NCBI GenBank assembly: GCA_037576195.1 | Contig: CM075101.1 | Location: 53,878,001-53,942,000 of the forward strand | DNA length: 64,000 nt | Direction of reading: 5' to 3' | Source of the DNA: Phytoseiulus persimilis | Taxonomy: Eukaryota > Arthropoda > Arachnida > Mesostigmata > Phytoseiidae | Part shown: positions 13,801-26,639 of the stretch, in pieces | How the letters are laid out: each line of letters begins with the position of its first letter | Position numbering within the stretch: the first letter of the stretch is position 1 | The notes under the pieces: generated by a model | The model's input: only the letters and a program-made list of their open reading frames with translations | Told to the model about the DNA's origin: nothing | Databases searched by the model: none | Program-made: the position numbers and the translations under genes

Positions 13801-15510
13801 CTACCACTACTCCATGAGGGCCCCAGCCTCCCTTTCGTTCCGGAAAGCCTCTCTTCCAGACTCCGGTTGAAATTGGAATCACGCTACCATTCGTGAACCC
13901 CAAGCCACGGACCTGGCTGTCATACAGTTCAGCGGGACAGTGCAAGAGGGTTCCACTCGAAGTCGGCTTTCACGCCGGGGTGGGGCTGACAAAGACTTAC
14001 CAAGGGCGAAGATCTGTGTATCCCTGAGGCCTTGCTGGAGTTTGTTGAGCGGGTAGGCGAAGCGATACCACAGTGTCTCCAACTCCAAAGTTTGCTAGAG
14101 AACTTCTCCTGTATATCAGACTTTTTTAGGAACGGAAGAACTTGTCTCTGGGTCTATTTCACTAAGCAGGCTTTGTGCTGCGTCCACAACAGGCTGGGCG
14201 CGGCTGGGCTGCTGGAAAACCCTCTCGATCGATACGATGATATGAGGTAGTGCCGACAGCACCGGGACAGGCTTAGCACTCAGATGAGCTTTACAAGTTT
14301 ACCCCGAGTGCAACGGGTCCCGTCGGGAGCGCACGACCATTTCTCCTGGCAACGCTTCCGATCGAGGCGTTTGGGTGCAACCGCCGAACGAAAGCAGATC
14401 CGAATTATTTCCAGTTTTTCAAGTTGTGTCTCGAACACTGAACACTAATCGAGGGAAAGGGTATCTGCGGCATTTTTGAAATGTGGTCATTTTCGTCAAG
14501 CTACAGTGTCCGCATCCGATTCCTCTCCGAAGACAAGTACACAATGGCCTCAGACTCGGAGTTCATTCCCACTCATTCACGGGAACTTTTGAGAGTATCG
14601 CCATTCTCGAGGGAAACCGGCTTTATCGAGCTAGACATGGTTTTGACCGGCGGCCATATTGCCTTGCCTAAGAAATAACAAAACTCTTCGCAAAATCGTT
14701 CAGACGCACGAACTGGCCGTATCTGAACCCCTCGAGAGTGATCTCTTGAGGTTGGCTGCGGTCTCTGACCATTTGAATACCCTACCCCGCGGGACTCTGA
14801 CATGAACTCGCGACGAAATCAGGGAACTGTCGGCTCTGCTCACAGCGGGGTTCCATCCGCCATCTTGAATTGAGTCTCTCCGTCGGTGACGACAGCGTGC
14901 CGAGAATACTAGTCCTTGAAGTTTTGTTTCCGAACTCATAGTCACATCAATCGGACTCAACTTGTGTGGTCCGCGATGCCGAACTACTTCCTGCGTCCGG
15001 AAAGTGCCCTGAAGAGGGCACAAGGCAAGTTCTGATTGTTCTCGCCGGCTCGGCCACGTTTTTTGCCATGGCGGACTCCGACAACGCCAAATACTCCGAG
15101 TTCGATCAATTTGCCTAGATCCTTGTTCCGCGGCTTCAGAGGCATTGGCGTAATCGGCGACCAGATTCAGCACCGCATGCCTTCTGCTGCGTGATCTCTC
15201 TGCTTCTCGGACAACTTTGTTGGTACCCTGATCATTTCACAACGCTATTCACGAGTCTGCCGGACGTCTGCTCAGAATAGGAGCTCTTGTCGACAAAAAA
15301 TCGCGTTCCTCTGGCCTCTGAGGACCAATGAAGTCTAGCGGGATCGGAGTTTCTTGTTTGTAGGAGCTCAGGAGACGTTTCTCCTTGAAACTCTCCGGAC
15401 CATATGTCACTGCTCACTCCCTCTGAAATGACTCTGGTGTGGTTCGTGTCGAATCCTGTCGACGGTAACGTCTAAGATTGAAGTTTCCAACCTCGAGCTC
15501 TGGATTCCAG
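10880..15510. other. intergenic; no gene supported
   Basis: This lies between the divergent starts of adducin (-) and eIF3a (+), so it should contain both promoters and the first, coding or non-coding, exon of eIF3a. I could not place that exon. The open frames here (for example 11883-12278, 13374-13781 and 14700-15173) show no family motif and overlap on both strands. Confidence 0.5.
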
Positions 15511-18500
15511 AATTCATCGATGTGGGAAAGGAAGCGTCGGCGCTCGATGCACTCTATGAAGTTATAAAGTCCCGAAAACATCGAACATGGCAGAAAGTAC
15601 ACGAGCCCATCATGACGCTGTACCTCAAGCTCTGTGTGGACTTGAAGAAGAGTCATGTTGCCAAAGAGGGCCTGTTTCAGTACAGAAACATCTGTCAACA
15701 AGTAAGTTATAGCATTCCAAATCGAAGCAAATAAAAATCATTGTGTGCCCAATCGTTTGTCCCCCTATCGGAAACAATGTGGAGGTTACTAGTGAAACCT
15801 GACTTCATACTCCGTTGAGTACACGCAATATTGAACGGAGCGGTTAATCAGGTGACAAAGAGCGGCTTCTCAGTTACCCATGCTCGTGGCCAGCGTGCAT
15901 GGGCCTCGCAAACAGGCCGACACTCGATTCTTGAATGACATTTCGACCTGCTCTCAAATCAAACATCATCATTGGATTCGATCAATCGTTATCGGTTATC
16001 GAGGAACGCAGTGTCCGAGCTCCGCGACGTTCGCTAATCCCGTTTTCATTCCCGTACAGGTGAATATCGCTTCGCTCGAGCAAGTGGTGAAAGACTATCT
16101 GGAGTTGGCTGAGTCGAAAACGAAACAGGCGCGTGATAGCAGCGCACAGGCGGTCATCGAGATCGATGATCTCGATCAAGTCCAAACCCCCGAGAGTCTC
16201 CTGATGTCGGCAGTTTCAAGCGAAGGTAACCAGGAACGGAGCGACCGAGTTATGCTCACTCCGTGGGTGAAGTTCCTCTGGGAGTCATATCGGCAGTGCC
16301 TTGAACTCCTCCGGAACAACTCCCGCGTTGAGCGTCTCTACCATGACATCGCTCAGGCAGCGTTCCAGTTCTGCTTGAAGTATTCGCGGAAAACCGAATT
16401 CCGCAAGCTCTGCGACAACTTGCGTTCGCATCTGCAACTCATCCACCGCTACCAGAGCACTGCGACGGCCGTCAATCTGCAATCTAGTGAAACGCAGCAA
16501 ATGCATCTCGAAACGAGGTTGACTCAGCTCGATATCGCGATCAAAATGGAACTTTGGCTCGAGGCCTACAAAGCTACTGAAGACATTCATACGATGATGT
16601 GTCTGTCCAAAAAGAGCACGAAACCTCAGCTGATGGCCACCTACTATCAGCGATTAGCCCTCGTCTTCCTGAAGGCCGGGAACGGTCTCTTCCACGCGTC
16701 GGCTCTCTTCAAACATTTCACGCTCGTCAAGGACCTCAAGAAGACGATCACTCAGGACGAGTTGAGGAAGCTTGCCGCTCGTGTCATTTTGGCAACTTTG
16801 TCAACCCCTCTGCCGCCCAATCGCATCGAGATCGATAACTTGGTCGAAACCGATGAATCGATCATCGAGAAGAATCCGCGAACCCTCGCCAACTTGCTTG
16901 GCCTTGCCAGCCCGCCGACTCGTCAGGGTCTAGTTCGAGATCTCATGCGCCTCGGCGTGGTTTCCTTGGCCCCGCCCGAATTCCAACGGTTGTACGCTCT
17001 TCTTGAGACTGAGTTCGATCCTTTGAACCTCTGCGCCGGCGTCAGCAAGTGCTTCGATTTCATCAAGGAGTGGTCGAAAGAATTCGTGATCGACAAAGAT
17101 GGCACTGATGAGCTCACTGTCTATCTCGGAGGCTTGAAGTCGATGATGGTCTGTCGACTTCTTCGAGAGATCGCTCAAGTTTACGAATCGATCTCGATCG
17201 CAAGGGTCCTCCAGCTCTGCCCTATGGTGAACTCATTTGAGCTCGAAGCGGCCGTGGTTGATGCCGTGCGTCGGAACAGTCTCCAGGTCCGTATCGACCA
17301 CAAACGACAAGCTCTCCACTTCGGGTCAGAGTTGACGATTTCCCAACGAGAGGAAACCATCGAGGGCCCCCATCTGCAGGCGATGCCCTCCGACCTGATC
17401 CGAACTCAGCTGGAGAAACTCTATCAAGTGCTCCATCAGAGCGTCAACATCATTCAACCGGAGAAGATCGCACACGAACGAGCCCAGCTCCGCAAGGAGA
17501 TCTTCAAAATTTATCAGCTGAATTGCAAGAAGGAGCACCGGAAGATTCTCGAAAGGCAATCGAAGATCGAAAAGAGGAAAGAAGATCTTGAGTACAAGAG
17601 TCTTGCGCGAGAGGAGGAGGAACGCCGCGAAGAAGAGAAACGCCAACAGAAACTCAAAGAGGCCGAAGCGGCCCGCCTCGCCAAGGAAGCTCAAGAGAGA
17701 GAAATGATCAGACGTCAACGCGAAGAAGACGAACGCCGTCGAAAGCTCAACATGGAGAAGATCGAACAGTTGAAGAAGACCGAGTTTGGTGCGAAGATCA
17801 TCGAAGGTATGGACGGGCATGTCCTTGAGAAGATGAACACCGAGGAGATTCAACAAATCCAACTGGATCACTGGACAAAAGAGAGGAAAGAGTTGCAACT
17901 GCGTCTACAAAAGCAAGAACGACAAGTCGATCACATGGAACGGGCGAAACGACTCGAAGAAATTCCTCTCCTCGAGAAAGAATTCCTCCGTCAAGAAGAA
18001 GAGCGGCGTAGGCGTTGGGACGAAATGGAGAAGGAACGCGTTGAGAAGGCGATCCAGGAGCGACAGATCGCCATGGAGCATAAGAACAGACTCAGCAGAA
18101 TGATTGAAGACAAAGAGAACTTCATCAAGAAACTCCAAGCAGAGCGATACGAAGAGTACAAGAAGAAGAAGGAAGCCTTCGACAAAATGTGGGCCGAAGA
18201 GAAAGCCAAACGCCTCAGACAACGCAAGGAAGAACGCAAAGAAGAGCGACGCGAAGAATATAGGCGGCAGAAGGAAGAGAATGCGAGATTGGCGGCCGAG
18301 GCCGAACGTAAGAAGCGGGAAGAGGAGGAAAAGGCCGCAAGGGAAGCAGCGGAGCAGAAGCGTAGGCAGAGAGAAAAGGAAATCGAGGAGCGTGAAGCCG
18401 AACGAGAGAAGGAGCTGGCTGCTGGCAGGGAGCACGATAAATCAATGCAGCGTGGACGAGAGGAGACAGAAACGGGCTGGTGGTCTCGTTCGAGCAAAAC

Positions 18501-18777
18501 AGACGACGCGAACAACAATCTCGGATCCTCGCGGAGAGCTGGACCCCTGAGAGACAGCAACGATGCACCTCTAAGAAGAACCATCGGCTCGGATCGGAGC
18601 TCGAACAACGCGCCGCCCTCGAACGAAAGGTGGGAACGTTCCGGTCCTCCACAAGCGAGTGACCGGGACAACCAAGATTCGAGGGATCGATCCAAAAGAT
18701 ATAACAAGGATAAGCCATTCGGGAGAGCGGCTGGATCTGGCAGTGCATCAACGAGCGATAACTGGCGAGCGAAATAG
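15511..18777 (+). CDS. eIF3a: Translation initiation factor eIF3 subunit a, first coding exon missing
   Basis: Largest scaffold subunit of eIF3, which binds the 40S ribosome and mRNA in the cytoplasm. Two exons are placed: 15511-15701 and 16060-18777, joined in phase 0 (CAA|GTAAGT, then CCCGTACAG|GTG). They give 968 complete codons. The first exon starts with two bases of a split codon, so a short upstream exon with the usual N-terminal block (about 16 residues) must exist; I did not find it. Highly conserved blocks are visible: [54 protein letters not shown] and [11 protein letters not shown]. The PCI/winged-helix region ends near [17 protein letters not shown] ~300-residue charged coiled coil follows (17480-18420), including [14 protein letters not shown]. 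The Arg/Asp/Ser-rich tail is short and lacks the repeated decapeptides of the vertebrate protein. The last exon is a single uninterrupted 2.7 kb. Confidence 0.96.
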
Positions 18778-18914
18778 ATTCGCGACTCCCTACCCTACAT
18801 CCCGTGGCCGATTCCGACGCTCCCGCTGAGGCCTGAAGGTCTTCACGAACGCGAGCAGCTCCCTCAAGAATGGTCGGGATTTTAGTGAGCAAGATATGCT
18901 ATTTTGATTACTTT

Positions 18915-18920
18915 AATAAA
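18915..18920 (+). promoter_or_regulatory. poly(A) signal of eIF3a
   Basis: AATAAA 138 bases after the eIF3a stop codon, inside CTTTAATAAAGG. Confidence 0.7.
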
Positions 18921-20320
18921 GGCTGCGATGAACTTGAAGACGAAGGCGACCGTTTTCCATACAGAATCTTGGAGGCAGACACGCTCGAAAGTTCACTCCG
19001 TGACGTCTCGGTTCCCCCCGGGAAACGAGTTGCAATGCGAATCAACGAAACGAACATCAGAAACGCGTCTTCAGTCGGAAGGACGCAGCATATGCTCTCG
19101 TTGCACTTGCGAATCCATGATGTCCCGTATCAACGTTTTCTTGTTCCTTCGCGGAAGAGCCGCGTCGAGAATTCCACAGGCCGGGTGCCTTCACGCACTT
19201 GGAGGAAGAAATCTTTCCAGGTATTCTTCGTTCCTCGGTCTCATTGGGGAAACTTCAGCTGACTACCGGGCTATGTCTTTCTCGAATATACTGGATCTAT
19301 ATAGTTGGGGAGCTCCACATGTATTAGAACTGGAGTATTTCATCATTGTTCCACCGGACATTCCACAATCACACGCAAAAATCCAAAACTTGTTGCGAAC
19401 CGAAGCTGAATGAGCAGAGAAGTCTTCACACATTCATGCGGACCGGGGAGAAGCTATGAGGCTGTTTTTTAGTGTGAATGCCTGGACGATTTCGAAGAGA
19501 AAAACACTTCATGAATACTGATGGCAATTTTTCAGTTTTTCCCATGGGTGAATCTCATTTAGCCGATGAAATTTGGGAAATTCTCGTCCCTATGAATGGA
19601 AGCCCCATTCCAGAGAAGGTTTTGAGTCGACTGGGAAATTTGTTTTTCAGCTCATCGATCCCGAGATTTTGGGAGGGACTCGTACTCTCTGGGAAGGTGG
19701 GCCATTCCGCTGCGCTTTGCGACCGTTCAATCAACCCAATTCCTGAGAACTCAATAACAAATTTATGTTCGGGAATGCGCCCAAATGAAAATTCGCAGCT
19801 CCTGGCAGATTCTCTACAATCACCTGCCCAAGGGAATGCTCAAATACTCGAGGGAAAGCTGCTGATATCTTTCCGGACGCGCACATGCTCTCCAATCCGA
19901 GTAACAACCCTAGTGGTTCCTGAATAATCCCCAGTTTTAGGAGAACTTGGACACGGAATTCGATGGGTCGGGTATGACCGACGACGGTTTCCACGAAATC
20001 GAAGGGAAGGGTGGGGGCTCCCGGAGGACAACCAGCTCATAGAGAGACTTCGTTAACCACTCAACACACCCAAATAATTGCATGGATGATCAACGGAGCT
20101 GAACGGTCCCATCGGACAATTCGCAACGGGAACGGGACGTTATCCGCGTACACCCAGCAACTGCTGGAATAGTTTGAAGGTTCACGGCTGGCTCGACAGA
20201 AACCCTAGACTATAGAGCAAGCTGGTTCGGCGTTCCCGCTGTAATCATGACTTACCCAGGGTGATTGATCGATTTTTGAGGAATCAGGTGTCTGATTTGA
20301 CTTGAATGTTTAGCACCAAC
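18921..20320. other. intergenic between convergent transcripts
   Basis: Lies between the 3' end of eIF3a (+) and the presumed 3' end of the unidentified minus-strand gene. Plus-strand frames at 18904-19413 and 19478-19927 are open for 150-170 codons but have no recognisable motifs, so I do not call them genes. Confidence 0.45.
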
Positions 20321-20326
20321 TTTATT
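20321..20326 (-). promoter_or_regulatory. candidate poly(A) signal, minus strand
   Basis: TTTATT on the plus strand reads AATAAA on the minus strand. It lies 744 bases downstream of the minus-strand stop at 21070-21072 and is the best candidate end for that transcript. Confidence 0.4.
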
Positions 20327-21069
20327 GATAGCCTATGGCACACAAAAAAGGCGAGCCGACTTACTCACATCGACGCCGTCAGCAGAGCATACAACAAACA
20401 TGCAACCAACCTTTATACGCTATGAGAAACTTCCACCGATCGATATAATATGGACATAATAACCAGTTCCAATGTTAGTTTCGGAAACCTAGCTATTTGT
20501 GGCTAAATGTGATACCCACGACGATGAATCGCTGTCGATGTTGTTGTTGGTTTTGTCGTTGTCTTCGACGACGATTTTGTCGGAGTACCTCACTCTGTCG
20601 TGAAATTCTTCTCCCGTGGACATCGAAAAAAATCTCAAAAGGAACCGAAATTCAATGATTTGCTTGGTAAAGTGCTCCGTCATTAGCGGAAATAGTAGCG
20701 TCCATCTGCCGTCATATTCTAGTAAGATATTCCGGCTCCGGAAGACTCCTTGGAGTCGGAAAATTGGACCTTCCTATTGCTTGCAACTGAGACTGAGATT
20801 GGGTTTCATGTCCCCAAGGAATGGATGACTGAGGAAGCTGTTCACGACAGACTCTTCCAGCGAATCTCAAGCATTCGAATTTTCCAACGGTTGACATTTA
20901 CTTTAGACGCCATTTTTCAGCTCGATTGGATTCCCCAGCTACGGAATGAAATTGCTCGAGGATTCCGATTTCACCGCTAGTAGATGAGCGCGATTATGCT
21001 CTCTCTGCGTTCCAGCAAAAGTAGCCCTGTGAATTCGTCTCAGAACATCACGTCGGGCCCTTCAAGAGC

Positions 21070-24000
21070 CTATTCGTTACTCATTTGAGTGTACTCGCCA
21101 CCGCCGTCGACGGTTCCTTCAGCTCCAGCAGCCGCTCCTGTGAGTATGGATCGAAAACGAGGTCAGAGATGGTGATATCAGTCAAGAACATCTTAATCCC
21201 GGAAACCTCTCCTAATCCTCAATTGCAGGCATGCGAGGTGAGATATGAAAGATATGAATACCTTTCTTAAGTCCTGGTATCGGAATGTTCGGTATGTTGA
21301 CAGGAATATTGACCGGCGGTACCATTCCTTTGGCTTTCCCGAACAAACCGGTCACCCGATTCCCGAGAGCTCCTCCTATCGCAGCTGCTTGTTGCATAGG
21401 TGTAGCAGTCGGCTGCGGAGTTTCGATGCCTTGCTCTGTCGGAATTGATTCGTTATTGAGGTCGTCCATGAAGCGTCGGGCGGACATGCCTCTAGAATTA
21501 GAGGAGTCTCTAATACACACGCGGTCTGCGTTTGACAGGGAAGTCTCGGAAGTTGGAAAGAATGGAAAAGCTATCTCCAACGAACGGTGAGCTTCCGTGT
21601 GAGGGAAAGTTTGATTTCTGACGGACAAGGAGGATTCCGGAGTACGCCATGGGAGCTTTCAACGAGGCTTCAATGACTGATGGTGTAACCTGATGAACTA
21701 TCTGATAATCCATAGACCCGAATGCGGCGCTCCAATTGAGGCTCGGGAACTAGTGAGAGATGCCATTCACCACCCTGTTATTCGCCAGAATTGTGATTAC
21801 GCGGAAGAGCTTCTCTTTTTCACTCATCGCGAATGAGGAAGAACCCGCTCCCTAGACTTCATAAAAGGCTAGCTCTGTGGGGTACAGATTCAGAATGAGA
21901 TTCAGAGCGATCTCGTAATGTAAATAAGAGCCCGGGAGCATCGAGAATGAGGGCACGACAAAAATCTTTGCGGAGTTCCTGCGGAGCCAACCCGACCAGC
22001 TCGCCCCTAAATGAAAACGCAATGATCTCCGACACCCCGATTGCTAGCGGGTTGCGTTCGAGTCTGTAGGTTTGTTTGTATCGAACTTTTCTTGACTCGA
22101 GCTATCCGGGGGCTGAATCTCCGACCTAAGACAATGTATACATGGTCATTGAGTGGTACAGGTCATTGAGTCGTCGATACGTCAGGCTGTATCGCTGCAC
22201 TAGTGTGGTCGAGCGATTTCTCTCGTAATGCGGGAAAAAAAAACCGACGATCCAAGTCCGTCTTTAGATTCTACACGGACCGTTCTATTCAAACGGGGGA
22301 TCTCTCATAGATTGGCGGGTTCCGATCACTAAAAAATCAGAGTGTTCAGCTCTATTCGCAGAGAGAATGAGGTATTCTGTTCAATCCCTGGTCAAATGTG
22401 GAAGGAATACGTGTCTTAACCAACCTCTGTTCCTTTTGTCTTCCATCTTCTGCAGAAGGACTGCTTCCCACTCCTCGTCGCTAGAAACCAGACGTCTTAT
22501 TTTGTCAGCCATGGACAACTCGATTTCGTCGAGACCGCCACCTCCCGCCATGGGAGCCGCCACTCCGCCGGGCGCTTGCTCCAGTTGCTGCTCTTGCATC
22601 TGTTGGGAACGAATACCAGTTACCGGATTGAAGCAACTCGGGAGAGAGAGAGAGAGAGCGGGCGAATTCCCCGAATATTAGAATACAGCTCGAAGCGCTC
22701 GTTACCGTCTACCCAAGTCACCTTGGGGACGGCCCTAATGTTCAAGCCGTATCCCACGTAACCAGCCGCATGCAGGAATGGAGCGAGGCACGACACCATG
22801 TCGAAATCCCCTGTGAGGGGCATATTCCGCGTGAACTTTTCGGGGAATACTGATCTCTCTTGCCGTGTTTGATCAGATGCCAGACTTCGTTTTGGAACAG
22901 ACTTCCATGTATCCATGTATCCATCAATCCTGTTCGATACCCACGGCACAAGACGGAACCTGACCATGGATTTTCATACAGAATCGCTTGCATTGGAGCT
23001 GAATATCCGTGAATGATAGGTTTCCGACCGCCGAGGAGGGAGCTTCCGAATGGTGCAATGATATTGATGGGAAGCGAGCAACCGCTATTTCTCAACCGGA
23101 CCCGACCCGATATGTACCTCTACGTTGTTGAGGACGGGAATTACAGAGCTATCGAGGAAAAGACTCGAGCAAATTTTAATGAAGTAGCTCTCGAGTGCTG
23201 TATGGTTAGCCTCATCGAGTAAGTCATCCACAGCTCGATTCAGACTCACGTTTTCGTGGAGAAGTCTCAACCGTTTCGAACAAGGGCTTTTTCAGCAGGA
23301 AGTCGAGGGGCGCGAGAGCTCTACTCTCTGAATGTATGTGTTCACTCTGGGGAGCGCGCAGACGTGAGCGCCCCCTCTCAACATCAGATTTGAAAGTATG
23401 GTTCCCTTTACCCACTAGAGCTGATTTGGATGGACGCAGATTGTGATTCGGCCAAGTTATGTCAGGTTTTTGTTCATCGCTCCTGAGATATTTATCTTAC
23501 TTTGCTGACATATGATCGTTTCGTTGAGCTCCATCACCCGCGATTCCGTTGTGAGAGTAATTCCTCATTCTCTATTTCTTCGACGGAGGAAGTCGGTGCT
23601 CTGAACGCAAGGGAGGAGGGAGGCCATGGCGTACTTCTATCACTACTGTTTTCCATTATTCTGCATCAATTGGGATCAGCGAACCCTAGCTGAGGGGCGA
23701 TAGCTGCTCAGCTCGGTTGGAGAAACTATGCGTCTCCTTGTTCCCCAAGATCCGCTTGCTGTGGAGAATCATCTCTTTGATGCTGTCTCTGTGCAGCCCG
23801 AGTCACTTCTGGACAAAGCATCCTGAACCCGGAGGTTGCTCTTATTCCACTCGGCTGAATTTTAGGCGAGTGGTTTCGATTTTCTCCCATCTGCTCGTTA
23901 TTTTGTGAATTGTAAGCATCCCGTTTCATTAGTTGCCAGCGGCCGCCGTCCTCTCATTCCCTCATGTATATGCTCGTATCATCTCTCATTTCCTCGACGT

Positions 24001-24489
24001 TTCGATAGTTCTCGAGTTTTTTTCCACAGCCATCATATCGGTCAGTTCGTCGTTCAGATTGGGCTCGATGTTCCGCCCACATGTTTTTCGTTGACACCCA
24101 GAATAACCTGCGCTATATCACAAGAGTTTTCCCCAATGCACTTGCACCCAGATCCTTCTTTCAACACACTACTCCTGTTCCGAAGATGGGCTGACACGTT
24201 CACTATCCTTCTCATCGTAACCATAGCTTTGGGCCCTTTAGGCTCTTATCATCACGCTTAACTTCGCCGAGTGGCTGGATTCGCTTACTGCATCGAAGCT
24301 GTCTCGCACCGAGCGGTTCTCCTGTTTCAAGCCCCATACAGCGGGAATGTCCGCATCGGAAGACGTCGAACTCCGAGAAGGTGATTTTGTGCTCTGCAGA
24401 TACGAAACCAATGCGGATGGAGATGCGATTGGAGGCAGGGTCATTGATGAATCGTTCACTTCGACGAGAACGATGTCGAAGTGAATTCT
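21070..24489 (-). CDS. Unidentified multi-exon gene, partial model
   Basis: I do not recognise this protein. The 3' end is the best supported part. Exon 21491-21262 (acceptor TTCTAG, donor AAAG|GTATTC) encodes MSARRFMDDLNNESIPTEQ, then an Ala/Gly stretch and a Pro/Ile-rich PVNIPVNIPNIPIPG. It joins in phase 1 to the last exon, 21137-21070, ending EYTQMSNE and stop. Upstream candidates on the same strand are 22592-22425 (LDEIELSMADKIRRLVSSDE, acidic), 22810-22706 (FDMVSCLAPFLHAAGYVGYG) and, less surely, 24489-~24250 (Ser-rich, VSYLQSTKSPSRSSTSSDAD). 22810-22706 and 22592-22425 agree in phase with each other. The join from 22425 to 21491 is out of phase, so an exon is missing or a boundary is wrong. 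The tail is hydrophilic with one amphipathic stretch (GALGNRVTGLFGKAKG). No function is proposed. The start is unknown. Confidence 0.5.
22642..22658. repeat. (GA)n microsatellite
   Basis: Short uninterrupted GA dinucleotide run, eight repeats plus one base, in a presumed intron of the unidentified minus-strand gene. Confidence 0.8.
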
Positions 24490-24501
24490 CTACGGTGCAA
24501 G

Positions 24502-26220
24502 CTTCACGGTTCAATACGAGATTTCTTCGTTTACCCGCTTATCCGCGACGTGTTAAACAACAAGAGGGAGAACATCTTGCTTCAACTGGACCCGCTCCCC
24601 GAGCGCAGGGGGCCCTTGATTGCCCGCGGTTAGTCTTGATGTTGGAAATCCGGGAAATTGGGTTGCGGAATGAAATGATTGATTATTCCTCGAGACGGTC
24701 ATCTGCCTCGATGCTTCTTTCCAGAGTATCGCGTTCGGAGAAATTGTGAATCCTCGAGCAATCCGCTGCACCAGAGGCGGAATATTCGCACTGACCTAAA
24801 TCAACCCACTCCGCGGGGCGATACTGGTTGGTTTCCGACACTGGTAATCAGACAGTCCTTCTTCTTATGTTCGGTTCAAAATATCAGGGCGGATGCTAGA
24901 GGCTGTGAGATATCTACGTTCAGGCTCAGATCAGACTTGGCTCTGGGCTAAGATTCCCATCAATTTCTTCGGGAAATCTGACCGGTATCGCTCCGTTTGA
25001 TGGTAGCACGTCAGCTCGCATTCTGAGTCGCTTTGGAAGATCATTCCTATAAGGAAAAGTCTGGTTTGAACTTCGATTCGGAAGGTTCGTTTGGAAGTCT
25101 GGAAAATGTGGGAATTCACGGATCCGATCGCCACGAGTACATCCCGAAAAAGTACCGTGGAAAGTTCAGATTGTCGAATATGTCAGTAAGAGAGACGGAT
25201 ATCGAGTATGGGTACTTTCTGGAGGGAAACTGATTTGTAGCCCTGACGTGAGAATCAAGACAGAGTACCCATTGAGGGACTTCACAAAAGAAGTTTTTGT
25301 CGTGGCAAGAGCCCACAGGTCCAGGAACCCCTAAACAGACAGAGATGTCGTTCGTTGAGGAGTGAGAGAAAGTGACTCCGGAATCGGAATTATCTTCGAG
25401 CAGCTGTGGAAGCCTGACTGACAGTTCAGGGAGATGTCACAAGGTTGTGGTGATGCCCCGTGGAGGGGTCCGTGTGCTGGATTCCTATTAGGAGGAATCC
25501 AAGCGGTGTGCATAAAGAATCCAAGTTCGGTTGATGATGCAGTTGCATCAGCTCAAAGGGCACAATGGCCCAATTCCATGGGAGATACTGGAAAAAGGTC
25601 TGGATTTTGGTAGATCGACCTCATCATGCGAGCCTCCTGAAGAGCGAACGGGTTCTATGCATGAAGGCCATAGGGGAAGGCAAACAGAATTGTCAAGCGT
25701 GTCTCGTCGCAGCAGGTGATGCCCAGAAATCTGAAAGCGAGGATTGAATAGCATGACGGGAATGGACGAGAACAGGAGAACGACGTTGAGACCCCAAGAG
25801 TGGATGAGCAAGCGGAGATGGCCTCTCTTCATATAGCGTCGCGGGGAACGCTTCGCTGTTTATGATCGCCAGATACAACCTTCCTCTTTCTCCAGAGGGC
25901 CAACGTCCCAACATGCGCCTGACGCCCGCGAAGACCCCATAATCATCAACATTCTTCGCGGTGCGCGGGTTGCACACGTCCCGGACGTGGAGCTTGCACG
26001 AGCTCGGTTGGCGAAATTGAACCGCAGCTGTCCTCGCTGCCATCCTAGACCAAAGGAGCTGGCCTCAATCGGGCGCCGGCTTTTCCAGCTTGTAGGAGAT
26101 CGTTGACTCCTCTGTCGTCCATGGAGATGGCGCACATCGGGAGTCTGTGGTAGGATATATCTGGACCAACTAATCTGAGATCCCATAGAAGGGTGGCGCA
26201 GGAGTCAGACATTCTGTGAA
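24502..26220. other. no gene supported; one doubtful plus-strand exon
   Basis: A 127-base plus-strand segment (24502-24628) between AAG and GGTTAGT reads as RDFFVYPLIRDVLNNKREN with coding-like codon use, but it stands alone. The rest (24630-26220) holds only short overlapping frames on both strands. Some of the minus-strand frames at 25550-26190 may be further remains of the retroelement to the right, but I see no motif in them. Confidence 0.35.
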
Positions 26221-26639
26221 TTAGGGTCTCGATTCGTGGTCCTGCTCCTCGGTCACCGATTTGATCATTCGCGAAAAACCGCGAAATATCGAGGACAAAG
26301 GTACTGACGTTGAATGATCTGTTGGATTAGGCGTGCCGTTGAGGAAGTTACGCTTGCCGTTGACCTGCGGAACCGATAAAGCACAGCTATCGTGTTTGCG
26401 CCATCTATTGCTCTTCAATAGCGTGCTCCCGGTGACGAGTCCATTCCATCCGCGGAACCCTCCAACAAGCACCCCAATCTCGATGTTCGGTGAAGCCAAT
26501 GGATCGTCCTCACCGGAACCTGGATCAGCGCCTGCCACACTGTATGACTTGGCTCTCCGTAGACGCGGCTGAGTGTATTGGGGATGTGATGGAAGCACAC
26601 AGGAACCGTTGCTGGGGCCGCCACGCCGTGGAGGACCGG

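Noticed and set aside
17326-18892. Minus-strand frames of 176-238 codons under eIF3a
   Set aside because: Shadows of the Glu/Lys/Arg-rich coiled-coil exon, giving Leu/Ser/Phe-rich nonsense.
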